Source: Georgenia subflava (GTDB taxonomy: Bacteria; Actinomycetota; Actinomycetes; Actinomycetales; Actinomycetaceae). From it: a stretch of DNA of 64,000 bases. The notes under the pieces are model-generated. The model made no database searches. It worked only from the letters and a program-made list of their open reading frames with translations, and had not been told where the DNA came from. The stretch lies in the NCBI RefSeq assembly GCF_009193155.1, contig NZ_VUKD01000001.1:434001-498000 (forward strand), read 5' to 3'. Positions 25,207-32,861 of the stretch are shown piece after piece. Within the stretch, counting starts at the first letter, position 1. Every line of letters begins with the position of its first letter. Position numbers and translations under genes: made by a program.

Positions 25207-26058
25207 GTGCACACTCGCCGCTTCGCCCAGGTCGATGTCTTCTCCGCCGAGCCGTTCGGCGGCAACCCGGTCGCCGTCGTCATCGACGGCGACGGACTGT
25301 CCGACACGGAGATGCAGCGCTTCGCAGCCTGGACCAACCTCTCCGAGACCACCTTCCTCCTGCCACCGACCACACCCGAGGCCGACTACCGCGTCCGGAT
25401 CTTCACCACCGCCGAGGAGCTGCCCTTCGCCGGGCATCCGACCCTCGGCTCGGCACACGCGTGGCTCGAGGCGGGCGGACAGCCGCGCAGCAGCGGCCAC
25501 CTGGTTCAGGAGTGCGCGCAGGGGCTCGTGCCACTGAGGCAGTCGGACGGCCGCTGGGCCTTCGCCGGTCCCGAGCTGACCCGGTACGAGCCCGCCGACG
25601 CTGCCACCCTCGCGCAGGCCGCTGCGGGGCTGCGGCTCGCCCCTGCCGACATCCTCGACTCCTCCTGGCTCGTCAACGGGCCGCAGTGGCTCGGTCTCCT
25701 GGTCGCGTCTGCGGACGAGGTTCTCGCCATCCGCCCCGACCACCAGGCGCTCGGTGACCTCTTCGTCGGTGTCGTCGGCGCCTTCCCCGACGACGACGGC
25801 GCCGCCGGCGTCGATGATCGTCCCGACTTCGAGGTCCGGGCGATCATGGGCACCGGGGTGGAGGACCCGGTCACCGGAAGCCTCAATGCCGGGCTCGGCC
25901 GGTGGCTCACCGACGCCGGCCTCGCCCCGTCCACCTACGTCGCGGCACAGGGCACCGTGCTCGGGCGGTCGGGTCGGGTGCACGTGAGCACTGCGCAGGG
26001 CGAGGTCTGGGTCGCTGGCGACACCGCCACCCGGATCTCCGGCTCGGTCCTGCTGTGA
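25207..26058 (+). CDS. PhzF family isomerase/epimerase
   Basis: Protein of 283 aa with the diaminopimelate-epimerase-like double fold of PhzF. The N-terminal motif FSAEPFGGNPVAVV, the catalytic Glu in WTNLSETTFLL, LPFAGHPTLGSAHAWLEAG and the C-terminal GTGVEDPVTGSLNAGLGRWL are all present. Members isomerise or epimerise small carboxylated metabolites. No phenazine genes are nearby, so it should not be named a phenazine enzyme. The GTG start follows a TACCTT box by 6 nt. Its stop overlaps the start of a small membrane protein gene by 4 bp. Confidence 0.9.
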   Translation: MHTRRFAQVDVFSAEPFGGNPVAVVIDGDGLSDTEMQRFAAWTNLSETTFLLPPTTPEADYRVRIFTTAEELPFAGHPTLGSAHAWLEAGGQPRSSGHLVQECAQGLVPLRQSDGRWAFAGPELTRYEPADAATLAQAAAGLRLAPADILDSSWLVNGPQWLGLLVASADEVLAIRPDHQALGDLFVGVVGAFPDDDGAAGVDDRPDFEVRAIMGTGVEDPVTGSLNAGLGRWLTDAGLAPSTYVAAQGTVLGRSGRVHVSTAQGEVWVAGDTATRISGSVLL

Positions 26059-26258
26059 GCGAGCCGGACCGCTGGGCCGCCGCCGACGAGGGCTGGAATG
26101 GCGCCGAGGAGAGGTGGACAGGCGCCGACCAGGGCTGGACCGGCGCCGCCGAGCCGGAGCCGACACCGTTGCGGCCCCTCTGGCACCGCGTCCTCGCCGG
26201 CGTCGTCGCCGCCGTCCTGATCGCCACCCTGGTGCTCTACACCGCCCTGATCTTCTGA
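26055..26258 (+). CDS. Small single-pass membrane protein
   Basis: Small protein of 67 aa whose GTG overlaps the PhzF stop (GTGA). The N-terminal half is Trp/Gly/Ala/Glu-rich with an imperfect repeat (DEGWNGAEERWTGADQGWTG). The C-terminal half is one hydrophobic helix (VLAGVVAAVLIATLVLYTAL) that ends the protein. I know no function. Its position 79 bp before a two-component system could suggest a signalling accessory, but that is a guess. Confidence 0.65.
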   Translation: MSEPDRWAAADEGWNGAEERWTGADQGWTGAAEPEPTPLRPLWHRVLAGVVAAVLIATLVLYTALIF

Positions 26259-26337
26259 CCGCTCGGCCCTCCCACTTCCGGCGTCCCCCCAGGCCGCTCC
26301 CAGGCAACCTCCAGCCAGGCGCGCAAGACTGGTCGGC

Positions 26338-27099
26338 ATGGACCTCAGCACCCGTTCGACGAGCACCGAGGCGACCGAGGCTCGGCTGCTCGTGGTCGAC
26401 GACGAACCGAGCATCCGCGAGCTGCTCTCCGCGTCGCTGCGCTTCGCCGGGTTCGAGGTCGACACCGCCGCCGACGGCAACGAGGCGCTGAGCACCGCCG
26501 CCCAGAACCCGCCCGACCTCGTCGTGCTGGACGTGATGCTCCCCGACATGGACGGCTTCACCGTGCTACGCCGCCTGCGGGCACGCGGCGAGACGATCCC
26601 CGTGCTGTTCCTGACCGCCCGCGACGACATGTCCGACAAGGTCCAGGGACTGACCGTCGGCGGCGACGACTACGTCACCAAACCCTTCAGCCTCGAGGAG
26701 GTCGTCGCCCGCATCCGAGCAGTCCTCCGCCGCACCCGTCCCCCGCAGGAGAACGACGGCGCCACCCTCGCCTACGCCGACCTCGAGCTCGACGAGGACG
26801 CCCACGAGGTGCGCCGCGCCGGCCGGCTCGTCGAGCTCTCCCCCACCGAGTTCAAGCTCCTGCGCTACCTGATGATCAACGCCGAGCGCGTCGTCTCCAA
26901 GACCCAGATCCTCGACCACGTCTGGGACTACGACTTCGCCGGGGACGCCGCGATCGTGGAGTCCTACATCTCCTACCTGCGCCGCAAGATCGACTCCGCC
27001 GACAACCTGGGACTGTCCGGTGCAGCAGCCTCCCAGCTCGAGCCGCTCATCCACACCCGGCGCGGCGTCGGTTACGTGCTCCGCCGGCAGCCGCGCTGA
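26338..27099 (+). CDS. OmpR/PhoB family response regulator
   Basis: DNA-binding response regulator of 253 aa. The receiver domain (about 18-130) has acidic pocket VVDDEPS, the phospho-acceptor Asp in VVLDVMLPDMDGF, LFLTARDD and the conserved Lys in VTKPFSLEE. The C-terminal winged helix (about 145-250) has LSPTEFKLLRYLMINAERVV and GVGYVLR. Its stop overlaps the start of the histidine kinase gene (TGATG), so the pair is made together. It resembles the actinobacterial MprA/TcrA type; the regulon is unknown. Confidence 0.95.
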   Translation: MDLSTRSTSTEATEARLLVVDDEPSIRELLSASLRFAGFEVDTAADGNEALSTAAQNPPDLVVLDVMLPDMDGFTVLRRLRARGETIPVLFLTARDDMSDKVQGLTVGGDDYVTKPFSLEEVVARIRAVLRRTRPPQENDGATLAYADLELDEDAHEVRRAGRLVELSPTEFKLLRYLMINAERVVSKTQILDHVWDYDFAGDAAIVESYISYLRRKIDSADNLGLSGAAASQLEPLIHTRRGVGYVLRRQPR

Positions 27100-28760
27100 T
27101 GCTTGCCCGCCTGCATCAGCGCTGGCGTGCCGTCCCGCTCAGCGCACGGCTCGTCGCCATCATCACCGGCCTCCTGCTCGTCGGGCTCGTCACCGCCGGG
27201 GCGACGACGATGACGCTCCTGCGTTCGCACCTCATCAGTCAGGTCGACCAGAACCTGACCGACTCCGCCGGCGACCTCGGCCAACGCACCGTGGACCAGC
27301 TCACCGCCGGCCGCGTGAGCCCCAACTATGTGCTCCCGTCCGACTACTACGTGCGAGTTCAAGTCGGCGACGAGACCGTAGCCGTGTTCATCAACCCCCA
27401 GACCGAGGACTCGGTCGGCCGGCCCGCGGTGGACACCGTCGATCTGGACTCGCTCGGCGACGCCGACCGCGAGCCCGTCACGGTCCCCGGCGAGAACTCG
27501 CTGGTGCGCTGGCGGGCCACCACGCTGCCGGTCAGCGAGGTGCCGGGCGGACCGACCGTCGGGGCGGTGACCGTCGCGGTGCCGCTCGCCCAGGTCGACC
27601 TGACGATCGGCCGCACCAGCTGGCTGATCCTCCTGTCCGGCATCGTCATCGTGGCGGTCGGCGCCGTCGCGGCGCTCGTTGCCGTGCGCCGCGCGCTGCG
27701 CCCGCTGCGCGAGATCGAGTCGACGGCGGGCGCCATCGCCGCGGGCGACCTGTCCCGTCGGGTCCCCACCCTCCCGGCGACGACGGAGGTCGGCTCGCTG
27801 GCCGGCTCGCTGAACGTCATGCTGGCCCAGATCGAGCAGTCCTTCGCCGCCCGCACCGCGTCCGAGCAGCGGATGCGACGCTTCGTCTCCGACGCCTCCC
27901 ACGAGCTGCGCACCCCGCTCGCGACCATCCGCGGCTACGGCGAGCTCTACCGGATGGGCGGGGTCAGCGAGAACGACGTGCCCCAGGCGATGGGTCGCAT
28001 CGAGTCCGAGGCCAAGCGGATGGGTGTGCTGGTCGAGGACCTGCTGCAGCTCGCCCGGCTGGACGAGGGCCGCCCCCTCCACCTCGACCGTGTCGACCTC
28101 GCCGCGATCGCCCGGGACGCCGCGGCCGACCTGCACGCCCAGGACCCGACCCGGCCGGTCGACGTCGTCCCCCTCGCCGTTCCTGCGGCCGGCGGCGCGG
28201 GCTCGCCGCCTGTCCCAGCGTCAGGCGGCACCACCACGGCACCCGCGACCTCGCCCGACGGCGCCACCGCACCACGCACGGCCGTTCCCGGCAGTGCCGG
28301 CTCGCCACCCGTCGCCACGTACGACGGCGGCACGTACGACGACGGCACCTCGCCCGGCGACCGGGGCGCCGCGACCCCGGCGCCCGGCCCGGTCGTTGTC
28401 ACCGCGGACGCGAACCGGATCCGACAGGTCGTCGCCAACCTCATGGGCAACGTGCTTCAGCACACCCCGACGGGTACCGCCGTCGAGGTCGCCGTCGGGA
28501 TGATCGAGCCCGGCTGGGCGCAGCTCGAGGTGCGTGACCACGGACCGGGCATCGCCTCGGCGGACGCCGACCGGGTGTTCGAGCGCTTCTACCGCGTGGA
28601 TCCCTCCCGCACGCGCAGCTCCGGAGGTTCGGGGCTCGGCCTGGCGATCGTGGCCGCCGTCCTCGGCGCCCACGGCGGTGCGGTACGGGTGGTACCGACT
28701 CCGGGCGGGGGCACGACAGTCCAGGTGGCCCTGCCGGTCTCCGGACCGGTCGAGCCCTAG
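27099..28760 (+). CDS. Sensor histidine kinase with low-complexity insert in the ATPase region
   Basis: Membrane histidine kinase of 553 aa. TM1 is about residues 17-39 and an extracytoplasmic domain of about 125 residues follows. TM2 is about 168-192, then HAMP, then the dimerisation/phosphoacceptor domain with SDASHELRTPLATIRGYGEL (His about 268). The ATPase has the N box NLMGNVLQHTP, G1 RDHGPGIA and G2 SGGSGLGLAIV. About 70 residues rich in Gly/Pro/Thr/Ser (about 360-428, including GGTYDDGTSPGD) are inserted in the early ATPase region. Its TAG overlaps the TAG of the convergent methyltransferase in a shared CTAG. Confidence 0.93.
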   Translation: MLARLHQRWRAVPLSARLVAIITGLLLVGLVTAGATTMTLLRSHLISQVDQNLTDSAGDLGQRTVDQLTAGRVSPNYVLPSDYYVRVQVGDETVAVFINPQTEDSVGRPAVDTVDLDSLGDADREPVTVPGENSLVRWRATTLPVSEVPGGPTVGAVTVAVPLAQVDLTIGRTSWLILLSGIVIVAVGAVAALVAVRRALRPLREIESTAGAIAAGDLSRRVPTLPATTEVGSLAGSLNVMLAQIEQSFAARTASEQRMRRFVSDASHELRTPLATIRGYGELYRMGGVSENDVPQAMGRIESEAKRMGVLVEDLLQLARLDEGRPLHLDRVDLAAIARDAAADLHAQDPTRPVDVVPLAVPAAGGAGSPPVPASGGTTTAPATSPDGATAPRTAVPGSAGSPPVATYDGGTYDDGTSPGDRGAATPAPGPVVVTADANRIRQVVANLMGNVLQHTPTGTAVEVAVGMIEPGWAQLEVRDHGPGIASADADRVFERFYRVDPSRTRSSGGSGLGLAIVAAVLGAHGGAVRVVPTPGGGTTVQVALPVSGPVEP

Positions 28761-29404
28761 CCCGGCCGGACGCCGACCGCGACGTGCCAGACCAGGCCCC
28801 GGCGAACCAGCCGGACCGCTGACCCGCACCGCTGGAGGGTGTCGAGCATCCGAGTCCACGGATGCACGTACCCGCGGAAGGACGTCCCGGACAGAGCGAC
28901 GACCGCGTTGGACACCGCGACGATCGCACGGGTGAGCCCGTCCGGCCGCGGAAAGCTCAGCACGACGAGCTCACGGGCATGGCTCGCCGCCGCCTCGAGC
29001 AGCGCGACGTCGTCGGGGTAGCAGCACACCACCCTGTTCAGGACGACGACGTCGGCCGGGGCGACCGCGGCCGGGTCGGCGACGATGTCCGCGCGCCGCC
29101 GGACGATCCGGTCGGAGACCCCCGCCTCACCGGCGAGAGCGGCGGCCTCACGTTCGTAGGTCGTGGCGAGCTCGAGGCACGTCGCCGAACCGGCTCCCCG
29201 CCGCAGAAGCTCGACGGACAGCACCCCGACACCCGCCCCGATCTCCAGCACCGTCCGGCCCTCGACGCCGCGCGCGACGACCTGGTCGACGATCGCCGCC
29301 GACACCCGGTCCAGCCCGCGGCGGCGGTAGCGCGCAGCGTCGCGCCGCGCGTTCGCCTCGGAGAAGGGCACGTCGTACGCACCTGGGTCGCAGCAGCCGG
29401 GCAT
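28757..29404 (-). CDS. Class I SAM-dependent methyltransferase
   Basis: Methyltransferase of 215 aa with the SAM-binding motif I TVLEIGAGVGVLSVELLRRG, an acidic end of strand 2 (TCLELATTYE) and motif IV DVVVLNRVVCCYPD. The N-terminus MPGCCDPGAYDVPFSEANA is typical of a conserved actinobacterial group, so the ATG at 29404 is preferred to one 33 bp upstream. A GATACT -10-like box stands 6 nt before it, fitting a leaderless mRNA. The substrate is unknown. It is convergent with the histidine kinase; a tandem repeat array lies upstream. Confidence 0.83.
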   Translation of the reverse strand: MPGCCDPGAYDVPFSEANARRDAARYRRRGLDRVSAAIVDQVVARGVEGRTVLEIGAGVGVLSVELLRRGAGSATCLELATTYEREAAALAGEAGVSDRIVRRRADIVADPAAVAPADVVVLNRVVCCYPDDVALLEAAASHARELVVLSFPRPDGLTRAIVAVSNAVVALSGTSFRGYVHPWTRMLDTLQRCGSAVRLVRRGLVWHVAVGVRPG

Positions 29405-29410
29405 GCGGCC

Positions 29411-29416
29411 AGTATC
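29411..29416 (-). promoter_or_regulatory. -10 box of methyltransferase gene
   Basis: GATACT on the minus strand (one base from TATACT) lies 6 nt before the ATG at 29404. It supports that start and a leaderless transcript. Confidence 0.4.
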
Positions 29417-29443
29417 CGCCACCACCAGCCGGGTCATCGAAAG

Positions 29444-29611
29444 CGGCGAGTCACCACGAGCGGCGTGCCACCACTAGGCGCACGCCACCACTCGCGGCGT
29501 GCCGCACTAGCGGTGCGCCACCGCTAGGGGGCAACCCCACAACTCGCGGCGCATCACCACCCGCGGTGCGTCACCCTCGCGGTGCGTCACCCTCGCGGTG
29601 CGTCACCACTC
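29444..29611. repeat. Degenerate 16-17-bp minisatellite at a gene 3' end
   Basis: About ten head-to-tail units of the type GCGGTGCGTCACCACTCG fill the space between the methyltransferase start and the alkyl-DHAP-synthase-like gene. They run a few codons into that gene's 3' end, and its stop codon (29603-29605) is inside a unit. The last three copies (near 29562, 29578 and 29594) are nearly identical with a 16-bp period; outer copies have drifted. Confidence 0.75.
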
Positions 29612-31291
29612 CCGGTGCGCGGGCAGGATGGTCCCCGGGTTGAGGTTCCGGCCCGGGTCGACGCCGCGCAGCAGGGCGACCATGACGTCCGTGCCGGCCG
29701 TGGAGATGTCCTCCTCGAGCCAGTGCGCGTGGTCGGTGCCCACCCCGTGGTGGTGCGAGATCGTGGCGCCGGTGTCGATGAACGACTGCTGGATCGCGTT
29801 CTTGACCACCCAGTACTTCTCGAGCTGCTCCGCCGCCACGTCGGTACCGGGCGCGAATGCGAACGTGAAGTACAGGCACGCGCCGGAGTGATAGCTGTGC
29901 GAGAGGTGGCACATGATGAACCCGCGGCACCCGATCTGGTCGAACGCCTCCTTGGCGGAGCGGAACGTCCCGGAGTACACGTCCTGCAGCTTCGACCACG
30001 GCGCGGCCGTCTCCGAGACGTCCCCCATGGCGCCGATGTCGAGCAGGAAGTCACGGATGTAGGGCGTGTCGAACTTCTTCTGGTCGTACAGCGCGCCTGG
30101 CCCGCGACCGAGCTTGATGCCGCCGTGCTTCTTGACGATCTTGCCCACGACCGACTTCTCGGCCTTCACCCGGGCGTCGCCGCCCTCGTAGCCCACGTAG
30201 GACAGGCACACGGCGTCGAGGTCCCAGCCGCGCCGCTGCAGCACGTCGAAGAGCACCTTCTGCACCTTGCCGGAGACACCCTTGGACTTCTTCTGCGTCG
30301 AGAACGAGAACGCCGTCTCGTTCGCGTCCGAGACACGCGTGACCGTGGGGTGGGCGTCCGACGTCGAGATCTCCTGCATCGCCGCGAGCGCGGCGGTCCA
30401 GCTCGGGTACAGGTAGGCGATGATGTCGCGGTTCTCCGGCATCCGGTGCACGTTGACCCACGCCTCGGTGATGACGCCCAGGCGCCCCTCGGAGCCGAGG
30501 ATCATCTCGCGCACGCTCGGTCCGGACGACGTCGACGGCAGCGGCCGCAGCACCACGACCTTGCCCGGCTGGACCATCCGCAGCCCGCGGGTGATGTCGG
30601 CGATGTCGCCGTACTTGTCGGACTGCATGCCCGACGAGCGCGTGGCGATCCAGCCGCCGAGGGTCGAGTGGCGGAAGCTGTCCGGCTGGTGCCCCATCGT
30701 CCAGCCGCGCGCGTTCAGCTGCTCCTCCATGTCCGGCCCGAGCACGCCGGCCTGGATGCGCGCGAGCCCGGCGGACTCGTCGACCTCCAGCACCCGGTTG
30801 AGCCGCCCGAGGTCGAGCGAGACGACGGTGCGCTCCTCGGCCGGCGGCGGGGTCAGCGAGCCGGAGATGTTCGAGCCGCCCCCGAACGGGATGAGCACGG
30901 CGTCGGCGGCCACCACGGCGTCGACGACGGCGCACACCTGGTCCTCGTCGGCGGGGTAGACCACGACGTCGGGCACCCGCGGCAGGTCCCCGGCACGCAC
31001 CCGCACCAGGTCCGCCAGTCCCTTGCCGTAGGTGTGCACCACACGGTCCATGTCGTCGGTGACCACCTGCTCGTCCCCGACGGCGGCCCGCAGCGTCACG
31101 GCGAGCTCGTCACCGAGCCGCGGTGCCGGGACGGCGATCTCCTCGAACGCCGGTGGCGGGGTGCCGGGCGCGGAGAGGTCGATCCCGACCTTGTCCATCA
31201 CGAACGGTGCCATCTTGGGCTTGTCGCGGTAGTTGAAGGCGATGCCCTCGACCCCCCAGCCCCACCACTTCTGGTGCTGGACACCGTTCAT
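29603..31291 (-). CDS. Alkyldihydroxyacetonephosphate synthase-like FAD enzyme
   Basis: FAD-linked oxidase-fold protein of 562 aa with strong resemblance to AGPS, which swaps the acyl chain of acyl-DHAP for a fatty alcohol to form the ether bond. It has FAD loops IPFGGGSNISGSL and LGSEGRLGVITEAW, the segment DSFRHSTLGGWIATRSSGM, the Tyr region GACLYFTFAF and the His triad SHHHGVGTDHAHW, which is essential in animal AGPS. The N-terminal KWWGWG also fits AGPS. It is the last gene of a four-gene operon; its ATG overlaps the acyltransferase stop (ATGA). Plain lactate/glycolate-oxidase-type flavoproteins lack the HHH signature, so the AGPS reading is favoured, but it is not proven. Confidence 0.85.
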   Translation of the reverse strand: MNGVQHQKWWGWGVEGIAFNYRDKPKMAPFVMDKVGIDLSAPGTPPPAFEEIAVPAPRLGDELAVTLRAAVGDEQVVTDDMDRVVHTYGKGLADLVRVRAGDLPRVPDVVVYPADEDQVCAVVDAVVAADAVLIPFGGGSNISGSLTPPPAEERTVVSLDLGRLNRVLEVDESAGLARIQAGVLGPDMEEQLNARGWTMGHQPDSFRHSTLGGWIATRSSGMQSDKYGDIADITRGLRMVQPGKVVVLRPLPSTSSGPSVREMILGSEGRLGVITEAWVNVHRMPENRDIIAYLYPSWTAALAAMQEISTSDAHPTVTRVSDANETAFSFSTQKKSKGVSGKVQKVLFDVLQRRGWDLDAVCLSYVGYEGGDARVKAEKSVVGKIVKKHGGIKLGRGPGALYDQKKFDTPYIRDFLLDIGAMGDVSETAAPWSKLQDVYSGTFRSAKEAFDQIGCRGFIMCHLSHSYHSGACLYFTFAFAPGTDVAAEQLEKYWVVKNAIQQSFIDTGATISHHHGVGTDHAHWLEEDISTAGTDVMVALLRGVDPGRNLNPGTILPAHREW

Positions 31292-32031
31292 GAAGCCTCC
31301 TCCTGCTGGTTGTCGCCGACCTCGCGGCCCGGGCGGGTGTCGCCGAGCACGTACGGCGTCTGCATGGCGAGCATGGTCTCGACCCGGGCCGCGACGCGGT
31401 CGTTGAAGTCGCGCGCCTTCTCCCCCGGGCGCGGGCGCATGGGCCGCCCGACGAGCATCCGCACCCGTGGGCGCCCGGGAACCGGCCAGTTCCGTCCGAC
31501 CGGCATGGCCTCGTAGGTGCCGAGCAGCGCGACCGGCACGCACGGGACCGACTTGGCCACGCACAGGGTGGCCGCGCCCGGCTTGAAGCGCTTCATCGCG
31601 CCGTCGCGCGAGCGGGTGCCCTCGGGGAAGATCAGCAGCGGGACGCCCTCGCCCAGGAGTCGCTGGGACAGGCCCTTGCCGGTGCGCTTGCCGCCGGAGG
31701 TGCGGTGGATCGGGTAGGTGTTGAAGAACAGCGAGGTCGCCGCCTTCATGTACCAGCGGCTGAAGAAGTAGTCGGCCGCTGCGCCGACGGCGAGGTGCTT
31801 GGTCACCGTCTTGGGCAACGAGGTGACCAGGACGGCGGTGTCGAGGTGGCTGCAGTGGTTGGCGACGACGACGTAGGCCTCGTCCAGCCCGTCGAGGTTG
31901 TCCAGCCCCTCCACGGTGGTGCGGGTGACGGTGCGCACCACCGGGCGCAGCACCATCCGCTGCGCCACGTAGCGGGCGGCGCGGTGCCAGCCGGCGTGGT
32001 AGCGCTTGAGGCTCGGGACGCGGTGGCTCAT
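31288..32031 (-). CDS. 1-acylglycerol-3-phosphate acyltransferase (PlsC-like)
   Basis: Acyltransferase of 247 aa. The catalytic motif is NHCSHLDTAVL (NHx4D). The substrate motif is FPEGTRSRDGAMKRFKPGA, followed by VPCVPVALLGTYEAMP. It transfers an acyl chain from a thioester to a lysophosphatidate-type acceptor at the membrane. In this operon the acceptor may be DHAP, acyl-DHAP products or alkyl-glycerol-phosphate; that is inference. Start and stop overlap both neighbours by 4 bp (ATGA). Confidence 0.92.
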   Translation of the reverse strand: MSHRVPSLKRYHAGWHRAARYVAQRMVLRPVVRTVTRTTVEGLDNLDGLDEAYVVVANHCSHLDTAVLVTSLPKTVTKHLAVGAAADYFFSRWYMKAATSLFFNTYPIHRTSGGKRTGKGLSQRLLGEGVPLLIFPEGTRSRDGAMKRFKPGAATLCVAKSVPCVPVALLGTYEAMPVGRNWPVPGRPRVRMLVGRPMRPRPGEKARDFNDRVAARVETMLAMQTPYVLGDTRPGREVGDNQQEEAS

Positions 32032-32861
32032 CGTCGGCTCCCCTTGATGACGGCGGTGGCCTGGCGCACCAGCGGGCGGGGTGCGTGCTCGGCGAGGAAG
32101 GCCAGCGCCTGGAAACGCTTGGACGGCACCGACCGGACCTTGCCCTTCTCCACGTCGGCGAGGCAGTCGGCGACCACCCGGTCGGCCTCCAGCCACAGCG
32201 CGTCCGGGATGGAGCTGGCGCGGATGCCGGCCCGCTCGTGGAACTCCGTCCGCACCCAGCCGGGCAGCAGCGCGGTGACGGTCACGCCGGTGCCGGCGAG
32301 CTCCAGGGAGAGCGACTCCGAGTACGTGCGCACCCACGACTTCACGGCCGAGTACGACCCCATCGGGATGAGCCCGGCGACGGAGGTCACGTTGACGATG
32401 ACACCGTGCCCGCGGGCCTTCATGGCCCGGCCGGCCGCGGCACCGAGGACGAGCACCGCGCGGATCATGAGGTCCAGGGCGTGCTCGTGCTCGGAGGTGT
32501 CCTCGGCGAGCAGCGGGACGTGCACCCCCTTGCCCGCGTTGTTGACCAGGATGTCCACCGGCGTGGTGGTGTCCCCGAGCCTCGCGGCGACGGCCTGGAG
32601 GGCCTCCCGGTCGGCGAGGTCGGCCACGACGGTCTCCACCTCGACACCGTAGCGCCAGCGCAGCTGCTCGGCGGTCTTGGCCAGCCGGGCCTCGTCCCGC
32701 GCCACCAGCACCAGGTCGCAGCCTCGAGCGGCCAGCGCCCGGGCGAAGGCGAGACCGATGCCGGAGGTCCCCCCGGTGACGAGGGCGCGCCCGCGGAGGA
32801 CGGAACCCTCGGGTGCCGACGCACGTGCCGCCGTCGGGCGGGGTGAGCTGGCCTGACTCAT
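32028..32861 (-). CDS. Short-chain dehydrogenase/reductase
   Basis: NAD(P)-dependent SDR of 277 aa. Cofactor motif TGGTSGIGLAFARAL, NNAG, Ser in VTSVAGLI and the YxxxK pair in GSYSAVKSW are all in place. The C-terminal part has RTEFHERAGI. In the operon it lies between a fatty acyl-CoA reductase and an acyltransferase. By analogy with the eukaryotic acyl/alkyl-DHAP reductase, itself an SDR, it could reduce the ketone of alkyl-DHAP. This role is inference; the family alone only shows a carbonyl/alcohol oxidoreductase. Confidence 0.9.
   Translation of the reverse strand: MSQASSPRPTAARASAPEGSVLRGRALVTGGTSGIGLAFARALAARGCDLVLVARDEARLAKTAEQLRWRYGVEVETVVADLADREALQAVAARLGDTTTPVDILVNNAGKGVHVPLLAEDTSEHEHALDLMIRAVLVLGAAAGRAMKARGHGVIVNVTSVAGLIPMGSYSAVKSWVRTYSESLSLELAGTGVTVTALLPGWVRTEFHERAGIRASSIPDALWLEADRVVADCLADVEKGKVRSVPSKRFQALAFLAEHAPRPLVRQATAVIKGSRR

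Noticed and set aside
25207..26058. Phenazine biosynthesis gene phzF
   Set aside because: The fold is PhzF-like, but no other phenazine genes occur nearby. The family is broad, so no gene symbol is given.
29444..29611. CRISPR array or tRNA/small-RNA cluster
   Set aside because: Units of 16-17 bp lie head to tail with no spacers. No cloverleaf can be formed.
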